Source of the DNA: Comamonadaceae bacterium UBA2334
GTDB taxonomy: Bacteria > Pseudomonadota > Gammaproteobacteria > Burkholderiales > Burkholderiaceae_C
Reading direction: 5' to 3'
NCBI GenBank assembly: GCA_002344885.1
Contig: DDUQ01000004.1
Span: forward strand, 15,702-49,386
Length of the DNA stretch: 33,685 nucleotides
Part shown: piece after piece, positions 7,726 through 16,358 of the stretch
How positions within the stretch are numbered: position 1 is the first letter of the stretch
How the letters are laid out: the number at the start of each line of letters is the position of its first letter
Position numbers and translations under genes: made by a program
The notes under the pieces: model-generated
Seen by the model: the letters and a program-made list of their open reading frames with translations, nothing else
Database searches by the model: none
Told to the model about the DNA's origin: nothing

Positions 7726-9618
7726 ATGAACGCCACCTTGGCCACAGACGCTGTGCCTTTTCGCAACCTGCGCTTCGGTGTGAAGCGTGTGAGTGTGAAG
7801 GACGGTGCAACCGGCACCCACTACATGGCCGCCGAGCAGCCGCTGCAGCCCTACGCCGAGCGGATGACCGATCGTTTCCGCCATTGGGCACAGACCTCCC
7901 CTGACCAGACCTGGGTGGCACGCCGTCAGATGGCATCGTCGGACGGTGCGCCATCGGACGAATGGGTTCGTGTCAGTTACGGTGAGGCTTGGGGCCAGGC
8001 GCGGGCCATTGCACAGGGCCTGATCGACCGGGGCCTGAGCGCCGAGCGGCCCGTCGTCATCCTGAGTGAAAACAGCATCGAACACGCGCTGCTGGCGCTG
8101 GCGTGCATGGTGGCGGGCGTCCCGTTTGTGCCCACATCGCCAGCGTATTCGCTCGTCAGCACCGACTATGACAAGCTGCGTCACGTTCTGCGCACGGTCA
8201 CGCCGGGCCTTGTGTTCGCCAGCGATGCGGCGCGGTACGGCAAAGCCATTGCGGCCACCCACGATGCGGCGGTTGAGGTGGTGCTGGTCCAGGGCAGCGT
8301 GCCGGGTGTGGCCAGCACGGCGTTTGCCGATCTGGCTGCGACCGTCCCCACGCCCGCAGTGGAGGCGGCGATGGATGCCACCGGGCCCGACACGATCGCC
8401 AAGTTCCTGTTCACCAGCGGTTCGACCAAGCTGCCCAAGGCGGTCATCAACACGCAGCGCATGTGGTGTGCCAACCAGCAGCAAATGACGCAGTCCATGC
8501 CGGTCATCACCGAGCACCCGCTGGTGCTGGTGGATTGGCTGCCGTGGAACCACACCTTCGGCGGCAACCACAACTTCGGCATGGTCATCTACAACGGCGG
8601 CACGCTGTACATCGACGACGGCAAGCCAACGCCTGCCCTGATTGGCGAAACGCTGCGCAACCTGCGCGAGGTGGCGCCCACGGTCTACTTCAATGTGCCC
8701 ACCGGTTTCGAGGCCATTGCCAACGCAATGAAGGAACCCACCGAAGAAGGCCGGGCGCTGCGGCGCAACTTCCTGTCGCGGGTGAAGATGTTTTTCTACG
8801 CCGGTGCAGCCCTGGCCCAGCCGGTGTGGGACAGTCTGTACGAGAGCGAAGAGTCCGAAATCGGTGAGCGCATTGTCATGACATCGGGCTTGGGCATGAC
8901 CGAGTCCGGCCCGTTCGGCCTGTTCGTGACCAGTCCGAATGTGAAGGCGGGCGACCTCGGGGTGCCCACGCCTGGCATGGAAGTGAAGCTGGTGGACACA
9001 CAGGGCAAAACCGAGGTGCGCTACCGTGGCCCCAACATCACCCCCGGGTACTGGCGCGCGCCACAGGAAACTGCCGAGGCGTTTGACGAAGAGGGTTTCT
9101 TCTGCTCGGGCGATGCGGTCAAGTGGATCGACGAAACCGATGTGCACCAGGGATTGAAGTTCGACGGGCGCATTGCCGAAGACTTCAAGCTCGCCACCGG
9201 CACGTTCGTGAGCGTGGGTCCGTTGCGCGGCAAGATCATTGCAGCGGGTGCACCCTACATCCAGGATGTGGTGCTGACCGGCTTGAACATGAAAGAAGTG
9301 GGCGCCATGGTGTTCCCGACCCAGGCCGTGCGCCGTCTGAGCGGTCTGCCAGCCGATGCGTCATTCCACGACGTGCTGGAAAGCGCGCCGGTGTTGGCCC
9401 ACTTCCAGCACGTCGTGAACGACCTCGCGCGTACCGCCACCGGCAGTGCCAACCGCATTGCGCGCATGTGCCTGCTGGCCGATCCGCCGACCCTCGACCG
9501 GGGCGAGATCACCGACAAAGGCTCCATCAACCAGCGCGCGGTGTTGGCGCACCGGGCTGACACGGTGGAGCGGTTGCACGACGACAGCCTGCATCACATC
9601 CTGAAGCCACAGGCCTGA
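7726..9618 (+). CDS. Feruloyl-CoA synthase-type acyl-CoA ligase (AMP-forming)
   Basis: 630 residues of the ANL superfamily. The P-loop reads TSGSTKLPK (230-238), the variant typical of feruloyl-CoA synthases. It is followed by DWLPWNHTFGGNHNFG and the IYNGGTLYIDDGKPTP stretch that is diagnostic of this subgroup. The C-terminal lysine motif is weak, as in relatives. The enzyme activates a carboxylic acid with ATP and CoA in the cytoplasm. Family members act on ferulate, p-coumarate, caffeate or cinnamate; the exact acid here is not decided by sequence. ATG 7726 follows a good AGGAGA site and replaces a 16-residue upstream extension. The gap from the hydratase stop is 48 bp, so they are very likely cotranscribed. 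Confidence 0.86.
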   Translation: MNATLATDAVPFRNLRFGVKRVSVKDGATGTHYMAAEQPLQPYAERMTDRFRHWAQTSPDQTWVARRQMASSDGAPSDEWVRVSYGEAWGQARAIAQGLIDRGLSAERPVVILSENSIEHALLALACMVAGVPFVPTSPAYSLVSTDYDKLRHVLRTVTPGLVFASDAARYGKAIAATHDAAVEVVLVQGSVPGVASTAFADLAATVPTPAVEAAMDATGPDTIAKFLFTSGSTKLPKAVINTQRMWCANQQQMTQSMPVITEHPLVLVDWLPWNHTFGGNHNFGMVIYNGGTLYIDDGKPTPALIGETLRNLREVAPTVYFNVPTGFEAIANAMKEPTEEGRALRRNFLSRVKMFFYAGAALAQPVWDSLYESEESEIGERIVMTSGLGMTESGPFGLFVTSPNVKAGDLGVPTPGMEVKLVDTQGKTEVRYRGPNITPGYWRAPQETAEAFDEEGFFCSGDAVKWIDETDVHQGLKFDGRIAEDFKLATGTFVSVGPLRGKIIAAGAPYIQDVVLTGLNMKEVGAMVFPTQAVRRLSGLPADASFHDVLESAPVLAHFQHVVNDLARTATGSANRIARMCLLADPPTLDRGEITDKGSINQRAVLAHRADTVERLHDDSLHHILKPQA

Positions 9619-9667
9619 CAGGCACACCCGCCTGTCGGATGTTTCAAGAACACACCTGGACACCACC

Positions 9668-10924
9668 ATGACCACCCAAACCAAGGGCCTTTTCTTCTCT
9701 TACAACGACGTCTGGATGCTGGACGGCGTGCGCACACCCATGGTGGATTACTGCGGCCCGCTGGGCCACGTGTCCCCCACCGACATGGGCATCAAAGCCG
9801 CCCGCGAAGCCCTGAAGCGCAATGCCGTGCCGGGCGAGCACATTGGCAGCGTGATCGCGGGCAACATGGCCCCTGGCGACTTTGACCAATTCTTCCTGCC
9901 CCGCCACATTGGCCTGTACGCCGGTGTGCCGGTGGAAACACCTGCGCACATGGCGCAGCGCATCTGCGGCTCCGGCTTCGAGCTGTTCCGCCAGGCAGGA
10001 GACCAGATCGAAAGCGGCGCATGTGATGCGGCTCTGGTGGTGGGCACCGAGAGCATGACGCGCAACCCCATCGCCGCTTTCGACCACCGCACCGGCTTCA
10101 AGCTGGGCGCTCCCGTGGGCTTCAAAGACTACATGTGGGAAGCTCTGAAGGACCCGGCCGCCGGCATCAACATGATCCAGACTGCCGAAAACTTGGCCAA
10201 AAAATATGGCATCACCCGCGAAGAGGTGGACCAGTTTGCCAGCGCCTCGTTCGCCAAGGCGGTGGCCGCCCAGGAAAGCGGCTTCCTGGCTGGTGAAATC
10301 GTGCCGGTGGTGACCGAAAAGTTCGAGCTGGAAGGCTACAAAACCCGTGGCATCAAGCTGCAAGGCAAAGTCACCGAACTGGCTACCGACACCCATGCCC
10401 GTCTGTCACCCTATGAGGTGCTGGCCAAGCTCAAGCCGGTGTTTGAAGGTGGCGTGCAAACCGGTGGCAACAGCTCGGCCCTGGTGGATGCCGCTGCCGC
10501 CAGCGTGGTGGTATCGGGCGCCTATGCCAAGGCGCAAGGCAAAAAACCTGCAGCCCGCCTGGTGGCGGCTGGTATTGCCGGTGTGCCGCCCGAAATCATG
10601 GGCATCGGCCCCGCACCCGCCATTCGCATTTTGTTGGAGCGCACCGGTTTGAGGCTGGACGACATTGGCCGCTTCGAAATCAACGAAGCCCAGGGCGCAC
10701 AAACCCTGGCCGTGGGGCGCGAACTTGGCATGGACCTCAGCCGCCTGAACGTCAACGGCGGCGCCATTGCGCTGGGTCACCCGCTGGCTTGTACCGGCGT
10801 GCGTCTGACGCTGACGCTGGCGCGCGAAATGGCCCGCAGCAACGTGCGCTATGGCATTTGTGGTGCCTGCATCGGCGGGGGTCAGGGCATTGCCCTGCTG
10901 CTGGAAAACCCAAACGCGGCTTGA
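9668..10924 (+). CDS. Thiolase (3-ketoacyl-CoA thiolase / acetyl-CoA C-acyltransferase)
   Basis: 418 residues, slightly longer than usual (about 390-400) because of an N-terminal extension before VWMLDGVRTPM. The catalytic nucleophile Cys100 lies in RICGSG, the His in GHPLACTG near residue 370 and the second Cys in CGACIGGGQG near the C-terminus, so it should be active. The usual NEAFA motif reads NEAQGAQ, a variant of unknown effect. Role in context: thiolytic cleavage of the aromatic 3-ketoacyl-CoA to acetyl-CoA plus a benzoyl-CoA, the last step of side-chain shortening. It follows the CoA ligase by 49 bp. The ribosome binding site is weak. Confidence 0.86.
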   Translation: MTTQTKGLFFSYNDVWMLDGVRTPMVDYCGPLGHVSPTDMGIKAAREALKRNAVPGEHIGSVIAGNMAPGDFDQFFLPRHIGLYAGVPVETPAHMAQRICGSGFELFRQAGDQIESGACDAALVVGTESMTRNPIAAFDHRTGFKLGAPVGFKDYMWEALKDPAAGINMIQTAENLAKKYGITREEVDQFASASFAKAVAAQESGFLAGEIVPVVTEKFELEGYKTRGIKLQGKVTELATDTHARLSPYEVLAKLKPVFEGGVQTGGNSSALVDAAAASVVVSGAYAKAQGKKPAARLVAAGIAGVPPEIMGIGPAPAIRILLERTGLRLDDIGRFEINEAQGAQTLAVGRELGMDLSRLNVNGGAIALGHPLACTGVRLTLTLAREMARSNVRYGICGACIGGGQGIALLLENPNAA

Positions 10925-10968
10925 TGGTTGTTTGAACACAGTCTGAACCACGTTTTTCAATACAAATT

Positions 10969-11010
10969 CAGCCTCTACCGCTTGCTTGACAGGCGGTTGT
11001 AGCTATCAAA
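10969..11010. repeat. Short palindromic intergenic element (Comamonadaceae-type repeat, tentative)
   Basis: In the 103-bp gap between thiolase and SDR, CTACCGC pairs imperfectly with GCGGTTGTAG, and the unit ends in AGCTATCAAA. I recall this arrangement (GCCTCTA... ...TAGCTATCAAA) as a frequent intergenic repeat in Comamonadaceae genomes. This is memory, not a search. Confidence 0.4.
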
Positions 11011-11027
11011 TCAAACAAGGTTTTATC

Positions 11028-11792
11028 ATGCAAATTCAAGGACAAGCCGCCATCGTCACCGGTGGCGCATCCGGCTTGGGTGAAGCCACCGCCCGCGAAC
11101 TGGCCCGCCTGGGTGCCAAGGTGGCGGTGTTCGATGTGAACGCCGAACTGGCGGCCAAGGTAGCCGCCGACATCGGTGGCGTGGCCTGCGTGTGCGACAT
11201 CACGAATGCCGACAGCGTGGCGGCTGCACTGGCCCAGGCCACGGCGGCGCACGGGTCGGCCCGCATCCTCATGAACATCGCTGGCATTGGCACCGCCAAG
11301 CGCGTGGTGGGCAAAGACGGCAACGCCGCCCCGCTGGAAGACTTTTCCCGCGTGGTCAACGTCAACCTGATCGGTGCCTACAACATCAGCCGCCTGTTTG
11401 CCGCCGAGTGCGCCAAGCTGGCCCCCATGGAAGACGGCGAGCGCGGCGTGATGCTGTTCACCGCATCGGTGGCCGCGTTCGACGGCCAGGTGGGCCAGCA
11501 GGCTTACAGCGCATCCAAGGGCGGCCTGGTCAGCATGACGCTGCCCATGGCGCGTGATCTGGCGCAGCACGGCATCCGTGTCAACACCATCGCCCCCGGC
11601 CTGTTTGCCACCCCGCTGATGAAAACCCTGCCTGAGCCGGTGCAGGCCTCGCTGGCGGCCAGCATTCCGTTCCCGTCCCGCCTGGGCAAGCCCGATGAGT
11701 TTGCAGCGCTGGCTTGCCACACCGTGACGAACACGCACCTGAACGGCGAAACCATTCGCCTGGACGGCGCGCTGCGCATGGCCCCACGCTGA
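11028..11792 (+). CDS. Short-chain dehydrogenase, 3-hydroxyacyl-CoA dehydrogenase type II (HSD10-like)
   Basis: 254 residues. NAD-binding TGGASGLG at 11-18 and Asp36 after the second strand (VFDVN) favour NAD(H). The catalytic set Ser147, Tyr160 and Lys164 (YSASK) is complete. Features such as NIAGIGTAKRVVGKDG and PLEDFSRVVNVNLIG resemble HSD17B10/type II 3-hydroxyacyl-CoA dehydrogenases rather than generic SDRs. The predicted step is oxidation of the aryl 3-hydroxypropionyl-CoA made by the hydratase to the 3-keto form for the thiolase. ATG 11028 has AGG 8 nt upstream; the earlier in-frame start lies inside the repeat. The stop is only 10 bp from the thioesterase start. Confidence 0.83.
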   Translation: MQIQGQAAIVTGGASGLGEATARELARLGAKVAVFDVNAELAAKVAADIGGVACVCDITNADSVAAALAQATAAHGSARILMNIAGIGTAKRVVGKDGNAAPLEDFSRVVNVNLIGAYNISRLFAAECAKLAPMEDGERGVMLFTASVAAFDGQVGQQAYSASKGGLVSMTLPMARDLAQHGIRVNTIAPGLFATPLMKTLPEPVQASLAASIPFPSRLGKPDEFAALACHTVTNTHLNGETIRLDGALRMAPR

Positions 11793-11802
11793 GAGGCCGA
11801 CC

Positions 11803-12234
11803 ATGAGCGAACCCACCCCCAAAACAGTTGTGTACGAAGTGGAAGTGATGTTTGGCGACTGCGACCCCGCCGGCATCGTGTTCTTCCCCAATTTTTCCAA
11901 GTGGATGGACGCCTCCTCCCTCAACTTTTTCGTGAAGTGCGGCGTGCCGCCGTGGCGCGAGTTGGTCAAAACCCGCGGCATTGTGGGCACCCCCTTGCTG
12001 GAAATCCACACCAGGTTCATGCGCCCCGCCACCTATGGCGAGCGCCTGCAGATTCACACCAGCGTGACCGAATGGCGCGAAAAGGTGTTCATGCACAAAC
12101 ACGTGGTCAAGCGCGGTGACGAGGTGCTCTGCGAGGGCACCGAGGTGCGTGCCTTCGTGGTGCACCCGCCCGAAAACCCTGACCGCATCAAGTCCATTCC
12201 CGTGCCCGAAGACATCAAGGCGCTGTGCACCTGA
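11803..12234 (+). CDS. Hotdog acyl-CoA thioesterase, 4-hydroxybenzoyl-CoA thioesterase family
   Basis: 143 residues, one hotdog domain. FGDCDPAGIVFFPNF at 18-32 carries the catalytic Asp21, equivalent to Asp17 of the Pseudomonas CBS3 4-hydroxybenzoyl-CoA thioesterase. It hydrolyses aromatic acyl-CoA to free acid and CoA. In this operon it would release (hydroxy)benzoate from the thiolase product, or relieve CoA trapping if downstream steps are slow. It could serve substrates whose benzoyl-CoA is not handled by the box enzymes, such as 4-hydroxybenzoyl-CoA. It sits between the SDR and the transporter binding protein, in the same operon. Confidence 0.85.
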   Translation: MSEPTPKTVVYEVEVMFGDCDPAGIVFFPNFSKWMDASSLNFFVKCGVPPWRELVKTRGIVGTPLLEIHTRFMRPATYGERLQIHTSVTEWREKVFMHKHVVKRGDEVLCEGTEVRAFVVHPPENPDRIKSIPVPEDIKALCT

Positions 12235-12287
12235 ACGACGCGGCGCGCCCCCTTTCCCGTTCCCAACCCACCACCAGGAGACACACC

Positions 12288-13421
12288 ATGAAACTCAAAT
12301 CCACCGTACTGGCTGCTGCCACGATGCTGACCCTGTCGGGCGCGGCACTGGCCGACATCACCATCGGCATCAGCCTGCCGCTGACCGGCCCGGCCTCTGG
12401 CCTGGGCATCCCGGTCAACAACCAGATCAAGCTCTGGCCCACTGCAATCGCCGGCGAGAAGCTCAAGGTGGTGGTGCTGGACGACGCCACCGACCCCACC
12501 AACGGTGTGAAGAACGCCAAGCGCTTCGTCACCGAAGACAAGGCCGACATCATCATGGGCTCGGTTGCCACGCCCGTGGCCATTCCCATGGCCGGTGTGG
12601 CCGCAGAGGCCAGCACGCCTCACCTGAGCTTCTCTCCCGCCGTGCTGCCACCTGGCCAGGACGGCTGGACCTTCCGCATGCCCCAGTCCAACGCGGTCAT
12701 GAGCCACGCCGTGGTCGAGCACATGAAAAAGCAGGGCGTGAAGACCGTCGGCTTCCTGGGCTACACCGATGCGTATGGTGAGAGCTGGTTGAAGGACTTC
12801 ACCGCCACCGCCGACAAGGCAGGCATCAAGGTGATTGCCACCGAGCGTTTCGCCCGCTCCGACACCAGCGTGACCGCCCAGGCGCTGAAGCTGGTGTCGG
12901 CCAACCCCGATGCGATGCTGATCGTGGCGTCCGGCTCCGGTGCCGCCATGCCGCACAAGGGCGTGGTGGAACGTGGCTACAAGGGCAAGATCTACCAGAC
13001 GCACGCTGCTGCCACCCGCGACCTGATGCGCGTGGGTGGCAAGGACGTGGAAGGAGCATTCGTGGTGTCTGGCCCTGCGGTGATTGCCGAGCAGCTGCCT
13101 GACAGCCACCCCTCGAAAAAAGTGTCCATGGAGTTCGTGGCCCAGTATGAAAAAGCCTATGGTGCGGGCAGCCGCAACCAGTTCGCCGGGCATGGCTACG
13201 ACGCCATCTTGGTGATGGAAAAGATCGTGCCCATGGCGCTGAAAAAAGCCAAGCCTGGCACGCCTGAATTCCGCGCGGCGTTGCGTGAAGCCATGGAAAC
13301 CATGGGCCGCACCGTGCTGGCGCACGGCGTGCTGAACTGGACCAAGGACGACCACTGGGGCTACACCAACGAAACCGGCGTGATGCTGAAGGTGGTGAAC
13401 GCCGACTGGAAGGTCGAATAA
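12288..13421 (+). CDS. ABC transporter periplasmic substrate-binding protein (LivK/HAAT-type)
   Basis: 377 residues with a clear signal peptide (MKLKSTVLAAATML...GAALA, cleavage near residue 22). The mature part starts DITIGISLPLTGPASGLG, characteristic of the branched-chain amino acid/aromatic acid class (Peripla_BP_6). Homologues in aromatic degradation clusters bind benzoate, hydroxybenzoate or phenylpropanoids. The linkage to ligase and beta-oxidation genes supports an aromatic acid ligand here rather than an amino acid, an inference. ATG 12288 follows AGGAG; the longer frame overlaps the thioesterase stop. Confidence 0.88.
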   Translation: MKLKSTVLAAATMLTLSGAALADITIGISLPLTGPASGLGIPVNNQIKLWPTAIAGEKLKVVVLDDATDPTNGVKNAKRFVTEDKADIIMGSVATPVAIPMAGVAAEASTPHLSFSPAVLPPGQDGWTFRMPQSNAVMSHAVVEHMKKQGVKTVGFLGYTDAYGESWLKDFTATADKAGIKVIATERFARSDTSVTAQALKLVSANPDAMLIVASGSGAAMPHKGVVERGYKGKIYQTHAAATRDLMRVGGKDVEGAFVVSGPAVIAEQLPDSHPSKKVSMEFVAQYEKAYGAGSRNQFAGHGYDAILVMEKIVPMALKKAKPGTPEFRAALREAMETMGRTVLAHGVLNWTKDDHWGYTNETGVMLKVVNADWKVE

Positions 13422-13469
13422 GTCCGCGCCAGGCAGGCCGCCAAACAGGCATCTAAACAGGCAGCCAGG

Positions 13470-13489
13470 CGGGTGCCCCGGCGCACCCG
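13470..13489 (+). repeat. Intercistronic hairpin after the binding-protein gene
   Basis: CGGGTGC (13470-13476) pairs perfectly with GCACCCG (13483-13489) around a 6-nt loop and is followed by TTTG. Such hairpins after binding-protein genes commonly stabilise the upstream mRNA, giving more binding protein than permease. Two AAACAGGCA direct repeats (13443-13451, 13455-13463) precede it. It is too weak in T's for a full terminator. Confidence 0.5.
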
Positions 13490-13524
13490 TTTGATCCCCA
13501 ACCCTTCACCCGGAAGCGCAAGCC

Positions 13525-14565
13525 ATGGACTTTTCAATTGCCAGCATCCTGATGCTGGACGGCATCACCAACGGTGCCGTGTATGCCCTGTTGGGGCTGG
13601 CCACCGTGCTGGTGTTTGCCGTGACCCGGGTGATCTTCATTCCCCAGGGGGAGTTTGTGGCCTATGGCGCACTCACCCTGGCCATTTTGCAAACCGGGCA
13701 GGTGCCCGGTACCGTGTGGCTGCTGCTGATCCTGGCGGGGGTGGCTGCGCTGATGGACGGCTGGGCTGCCTACCAGCGCCACCACTCGGTGGCTGATGCG
13801 GTAGTGGCCCTGTTCAAAACGGCGGCCTTGCCGGTGGCCATCGCCTTGCTGACGATGTGGGCCGCGCCGCAAAAGTGGCCGCTGCTGGCGCAGGCTGCGC
13901 TCACGGTGGCGCTGGTCACGGCATTCGGTCCGTTGGTCTACCGGGTGGCCTATCAGTCGCTGGCCGATGCCACATCGCTGGTGCTGCTCATCGTGTCGGT
14001 CGGGGTGCACTTTGCCATGACCGGCTTGGGCTTGCTTTTTTTTGGTGCCGAGGGCTTTCGCAACCCCTCGTTCTGGGACGAACGGTTTGCGGTGGGCCCA
14101 CTGATGATTGCGGGGCAGGCCATCATCATCGGCGTGACCACGGTCGCGCTCATTGTGCTGCTGTGGCTGTTCTTCGAGCGCACGCTGTACGGCAAGGCGT
14201 TGCGGGCCACCGCCATCAATCGTCTGGGTGCGCGGCTGATGGGCATCTCCACCCACGGCGCGGGTCAGTTGACGTTTGCCATGGCGGCGCTCATCGGCGC
14301 ACTGTCTGGCCTGTTGATTGGGCCCACGACGACGGTGTTCTATGACTCGGGCTTTCTGCTGGGGCTAAAAGGGTTTGTGGCTGCCGTGATGGGCGGGCTG
14401 GCCAGTTACCCCGTGGCGCTGGTGGGGGCCATTTTTGTGGGGTTGGTGGAGGCGTTCGGTTCGTTCTGGGCCAGTGCCTTCAAAGAGGTGATCGTGTTCA
14501 CGCTCATCCTGCCCATCCTGCTGTGGCGCTCGCTGACCGACAAGCACGTTGGGGACGATCACTGA
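13525..14565 (+). CDS. ABC transporter permease, LivH-type
   Basis: 346 residues with about eight or nine hydrophobic helices, opening ILMLDGITNGAVYALLGLATVLVFAVTRVIFIPQGEF, the typical LivH N-terminus. It is somewhat longer than LivH (about 300), with an extra hydrophobic stretch near residues 65-130. It forms the inner-membrane channel with the fused permease encoded next. GGAAG precedes the ATG. The stop codon is one base from the next start, showing tight coupling. Confidence 0.88.
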   Translation: MDFSIASILMLDGITNGAVYALLGLATVLVFAVTRVIFIPQGEFVAYGALTLAILQTGQVPGTVWLLLILAGVAALMDGWAAYQRHHSVADAVVALFKTAALPVAIALLTMWAAPQKWPLLAQAALTVALVTAFGPLVYRVAYQSLADATSLVLLIVSVGVHFAMTGLGLLFFGAEGFRNPSFWDERFAVGPLMIAGQAIIIGVTTVALIVLLWLFFERTLYGKALRATAINRLGARLMGISTHGAGQLTFAMAALIGALSGLLIGPTTTVFYDSGFLLGLKGFVAAVMGGLASYPVALVGAIFVGLVEAFGSFWASAFKEVIVFTLILPILLWRSLTDKHVGDDH

Positions 14566-14566
14566 C

Positions 14567-16351
14567 ATGACCAAACTGTTTCCACACTTTCCCCGCCAGT
14601 ACGCGCGCTACTTCCTGCTGTTGCTGGTGCCGCTGGTGGTGTTGCTGCCGCTGCCCGATTTCTGGATCACGCAGCTCAACTACATCGGCCTGTACAGCCT
14701 GGTGGCCATGGGCCTGGTGCTGCTGACCGGGGTGGGCGGGCTCACGTCGTTCGGCCAGGCGGCGTTCGTGGGCATCGGTGCCTACACCAGCGCCTACATG
14801 ACCGTCAACCTGGGCTGGTCGCCCTGGGCCACCATTTTTGTGGGCATGGCCATCTGCGCCGTCAGTGCCTTGCTGGTGGGCTGGCTCACCTTGCGCATGT
14901 CGGGCCATTATTTGCCGCTGGCAACCATCGCCTGGGGTCTGTCGCTGTACTACCTGATGGGTAACCTCGATGCCCTGGGCAAGTACGACGGCATTCTGGG
15001 TGTGCCCACCCTCAGCCTGTTCGGGTGGGACGTGGGCCAGGGCCGGCCGTTCTTCGTGCTGGTGTGGGGCACGGCGCTGTGTGGTGCGTTTGCGCTCATC
15101 CATTTGCTCGATTCACGCACCGGCCGCGCCATCCGCGCCCTGAAGTCGGCCACCCAGATGGCCGAGGCCATGGGCGTGAACACCTTGCAGCACAAGGTGG
15201 GCATTTTCCTGATCGCGGCCAACTATGCTTGCGTGTCGGGCTGGCTGTTTGCGCACTTCCAGCGCACGGTCAACCCGTCGCCGTTCAGCCTGAAGTTCGG
15301 CATCGAGTACCTGTTCATGGCCGTGCTGGGCGGTGTGGGCCACGTGTGGGGGGCCATCACTGGTGCGCTGTTCACCAAAATCATGGAAGACCAGTTGCAG
15401 GTGCTGCTGCCCAAGCTCATCGGCACCAGTGGCAGTTACGAGGTGATTGTGTTCGGCATCATGCTCGTGCTGGTGCTCAAGTATTTGCCTGACGGTGCAT
15501 GGAGCATCGTGGGCCACCGTTTTGCGGTGCGTCAGCGCGTGAACAACTGGTTCAATGCCGCGCCGCTGCCCGAGCGCAGCAAGCCTGCCATGGGCGAGGT
15601 GGTGCTCGAGGTGAGCAAGGTCCGCAAGGAATTCGGGGGACTGGTGGCGGTGAATGACATCAGCTTCCAGGTCAAGGCGGGGCAGATCGTGGGGCTGATC
15701 GGGCCCAACGGCGCAGGCAAGTCCACCACGTTCAACCTGGTGACTGGGGTGTTGGGCCTGACATCGGGTGCGGTCCGGTTCCGGGGGCAAGACATCACCG
15801 GTCATTCGTCGCGCGAGATTGCCACCCGGGGCATGTCGCGCACCTTCCAGCACGTGAAGATGATCCCCGACATGACGGTGCTGGAAAACGTGGCGCTGGG
15901 TGCCCACCTGCGTGGCGAGGCGGGTGCCATCAAGGCCATGCTGCGGCTGGACAAGGACGAAGAACGTCGGCTGTTCCGCGAAGCGGCACGCCACCTGGAA
16001 CGCATCGGCATGGCCGAGCACATGCACGACCTGGCCGGCAACCTGGCCATGGGCCCGCAGCGGTTGATGGAAATTGCCCGCGCCCTGTGTTCCGACCCCG
16101 CACTGCTGCTGCTGGACGAGCCCGCCGCCGGTCTGCGTCACAAGGAAAAGCAGGCACTGGCTGGCGTGCTGCGCCAGTTGCGCAGCGAGGGCATGAGCAT
16201 CCTGCTGGTCGAGCACGACATGGACCTGGTGATGGACGTGACCGACCACATCGTGGTCATGGAGTTCGGCACGCACCTGATGGAAGGCACCCCTGCCGAG
16301 GTGCAGGCCAGCGAGAAAGTCCGCGCCGCTTACCTGGGCACTGAACATTGA
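14567..16351 (+). CDS. Fused ABC permease-ATPase (LivM-LivG fusion)
   Basis: 594 residues. Residues about 10-320 are a LivM-type permease, with GLTSFGQAAFVGIGAYTSAYM and the EAA-like segment SGWLFAHFQRTVNPSPFSLKFG. Residues about 345-594 are a LivG-type ATPase with Walker A GPNGAGKST (379-387), Q-loop MSRTFQHVKM and Walker B LLLLDEPAAGLRHKEK, then the His-switch LLVEHDMDLVMDV. The ABC signature reads LAMGPQRLMEIARAL rather than LSGGQ/LSYGQQ, so it is atypical. Fusion fixes permease and ATPase stoichiometry and is seen in several aromatic-acid importers. ATG 14567 is preferred to the upstream 14549 start, which lies inside the preceding gene. Confidence 0.87.
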   Translation: MTKLFPHFPRQYARYFLLLLVPLVVLLPLPDFWITQLNYIGLYSLVAMGLVLLTGVGGLTSFGQAAFVGIGAYTSAYMTVNLGWSPWATIFVGMAICAVSALLVGWLTLRMSGHYLPLATIAWGLSLYYLMGNLDALGKYDGILGVPTLSLFGWDVGQGRPFFVLVWGTALCGAFALIHLLDSRTGRAIRALKSATQMAEAMGVNTLQHKVGIFLIAANYACVSGWLFAHFQRTVNPSPFSLKFGIEYLFMAVLGGVGHVWGAITGALFTKIMEDQLQVLLPKLIGTSGSYEVIVFGIMLVLVLKYLPDGAWSIVGHRFAVRQRVNNWFNAAPLPERSKPAMGEVVLEVSKVRKEFGGLVAVNDISFQVKAGQIVGLIGPNGAGKSTTFNLVTGVLGLTSGAVRFRGQDITGHSSREIATRGMSRTFQHVKMIPDMTVLENVALGAHLRGEAGAIKAMLRLDKDEERRLFREAARHLERIGMAEHMHDLAGNLAMGPQRLMEIARALCSDPALLLLDEPAAGLRHKEKQALAGVLRQLRSEGMSILLVEHDMDLVMDVTDHIVVMEFGTHLMEGTPAEVQASEKVRAAYLGTEH

Positions 16352-16358
16352 GGAAACC

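Noticed and set aside
6862..9147. 761-codon open frame on the minus strand
   Set aside because: It is antisense to the hydratase and ligase genes, has no recognisable domain and a His/Arg/Gly-rich composition typical of the shadow of a high-GC gene.
6901..9618. Ferulate-to-vanillin pathway (fcs/ech)
   Set aside because: The crotonase keeps both hydratase glutamates, and the operon contains thiolase and SDR but no vanillin dehydrogenase.
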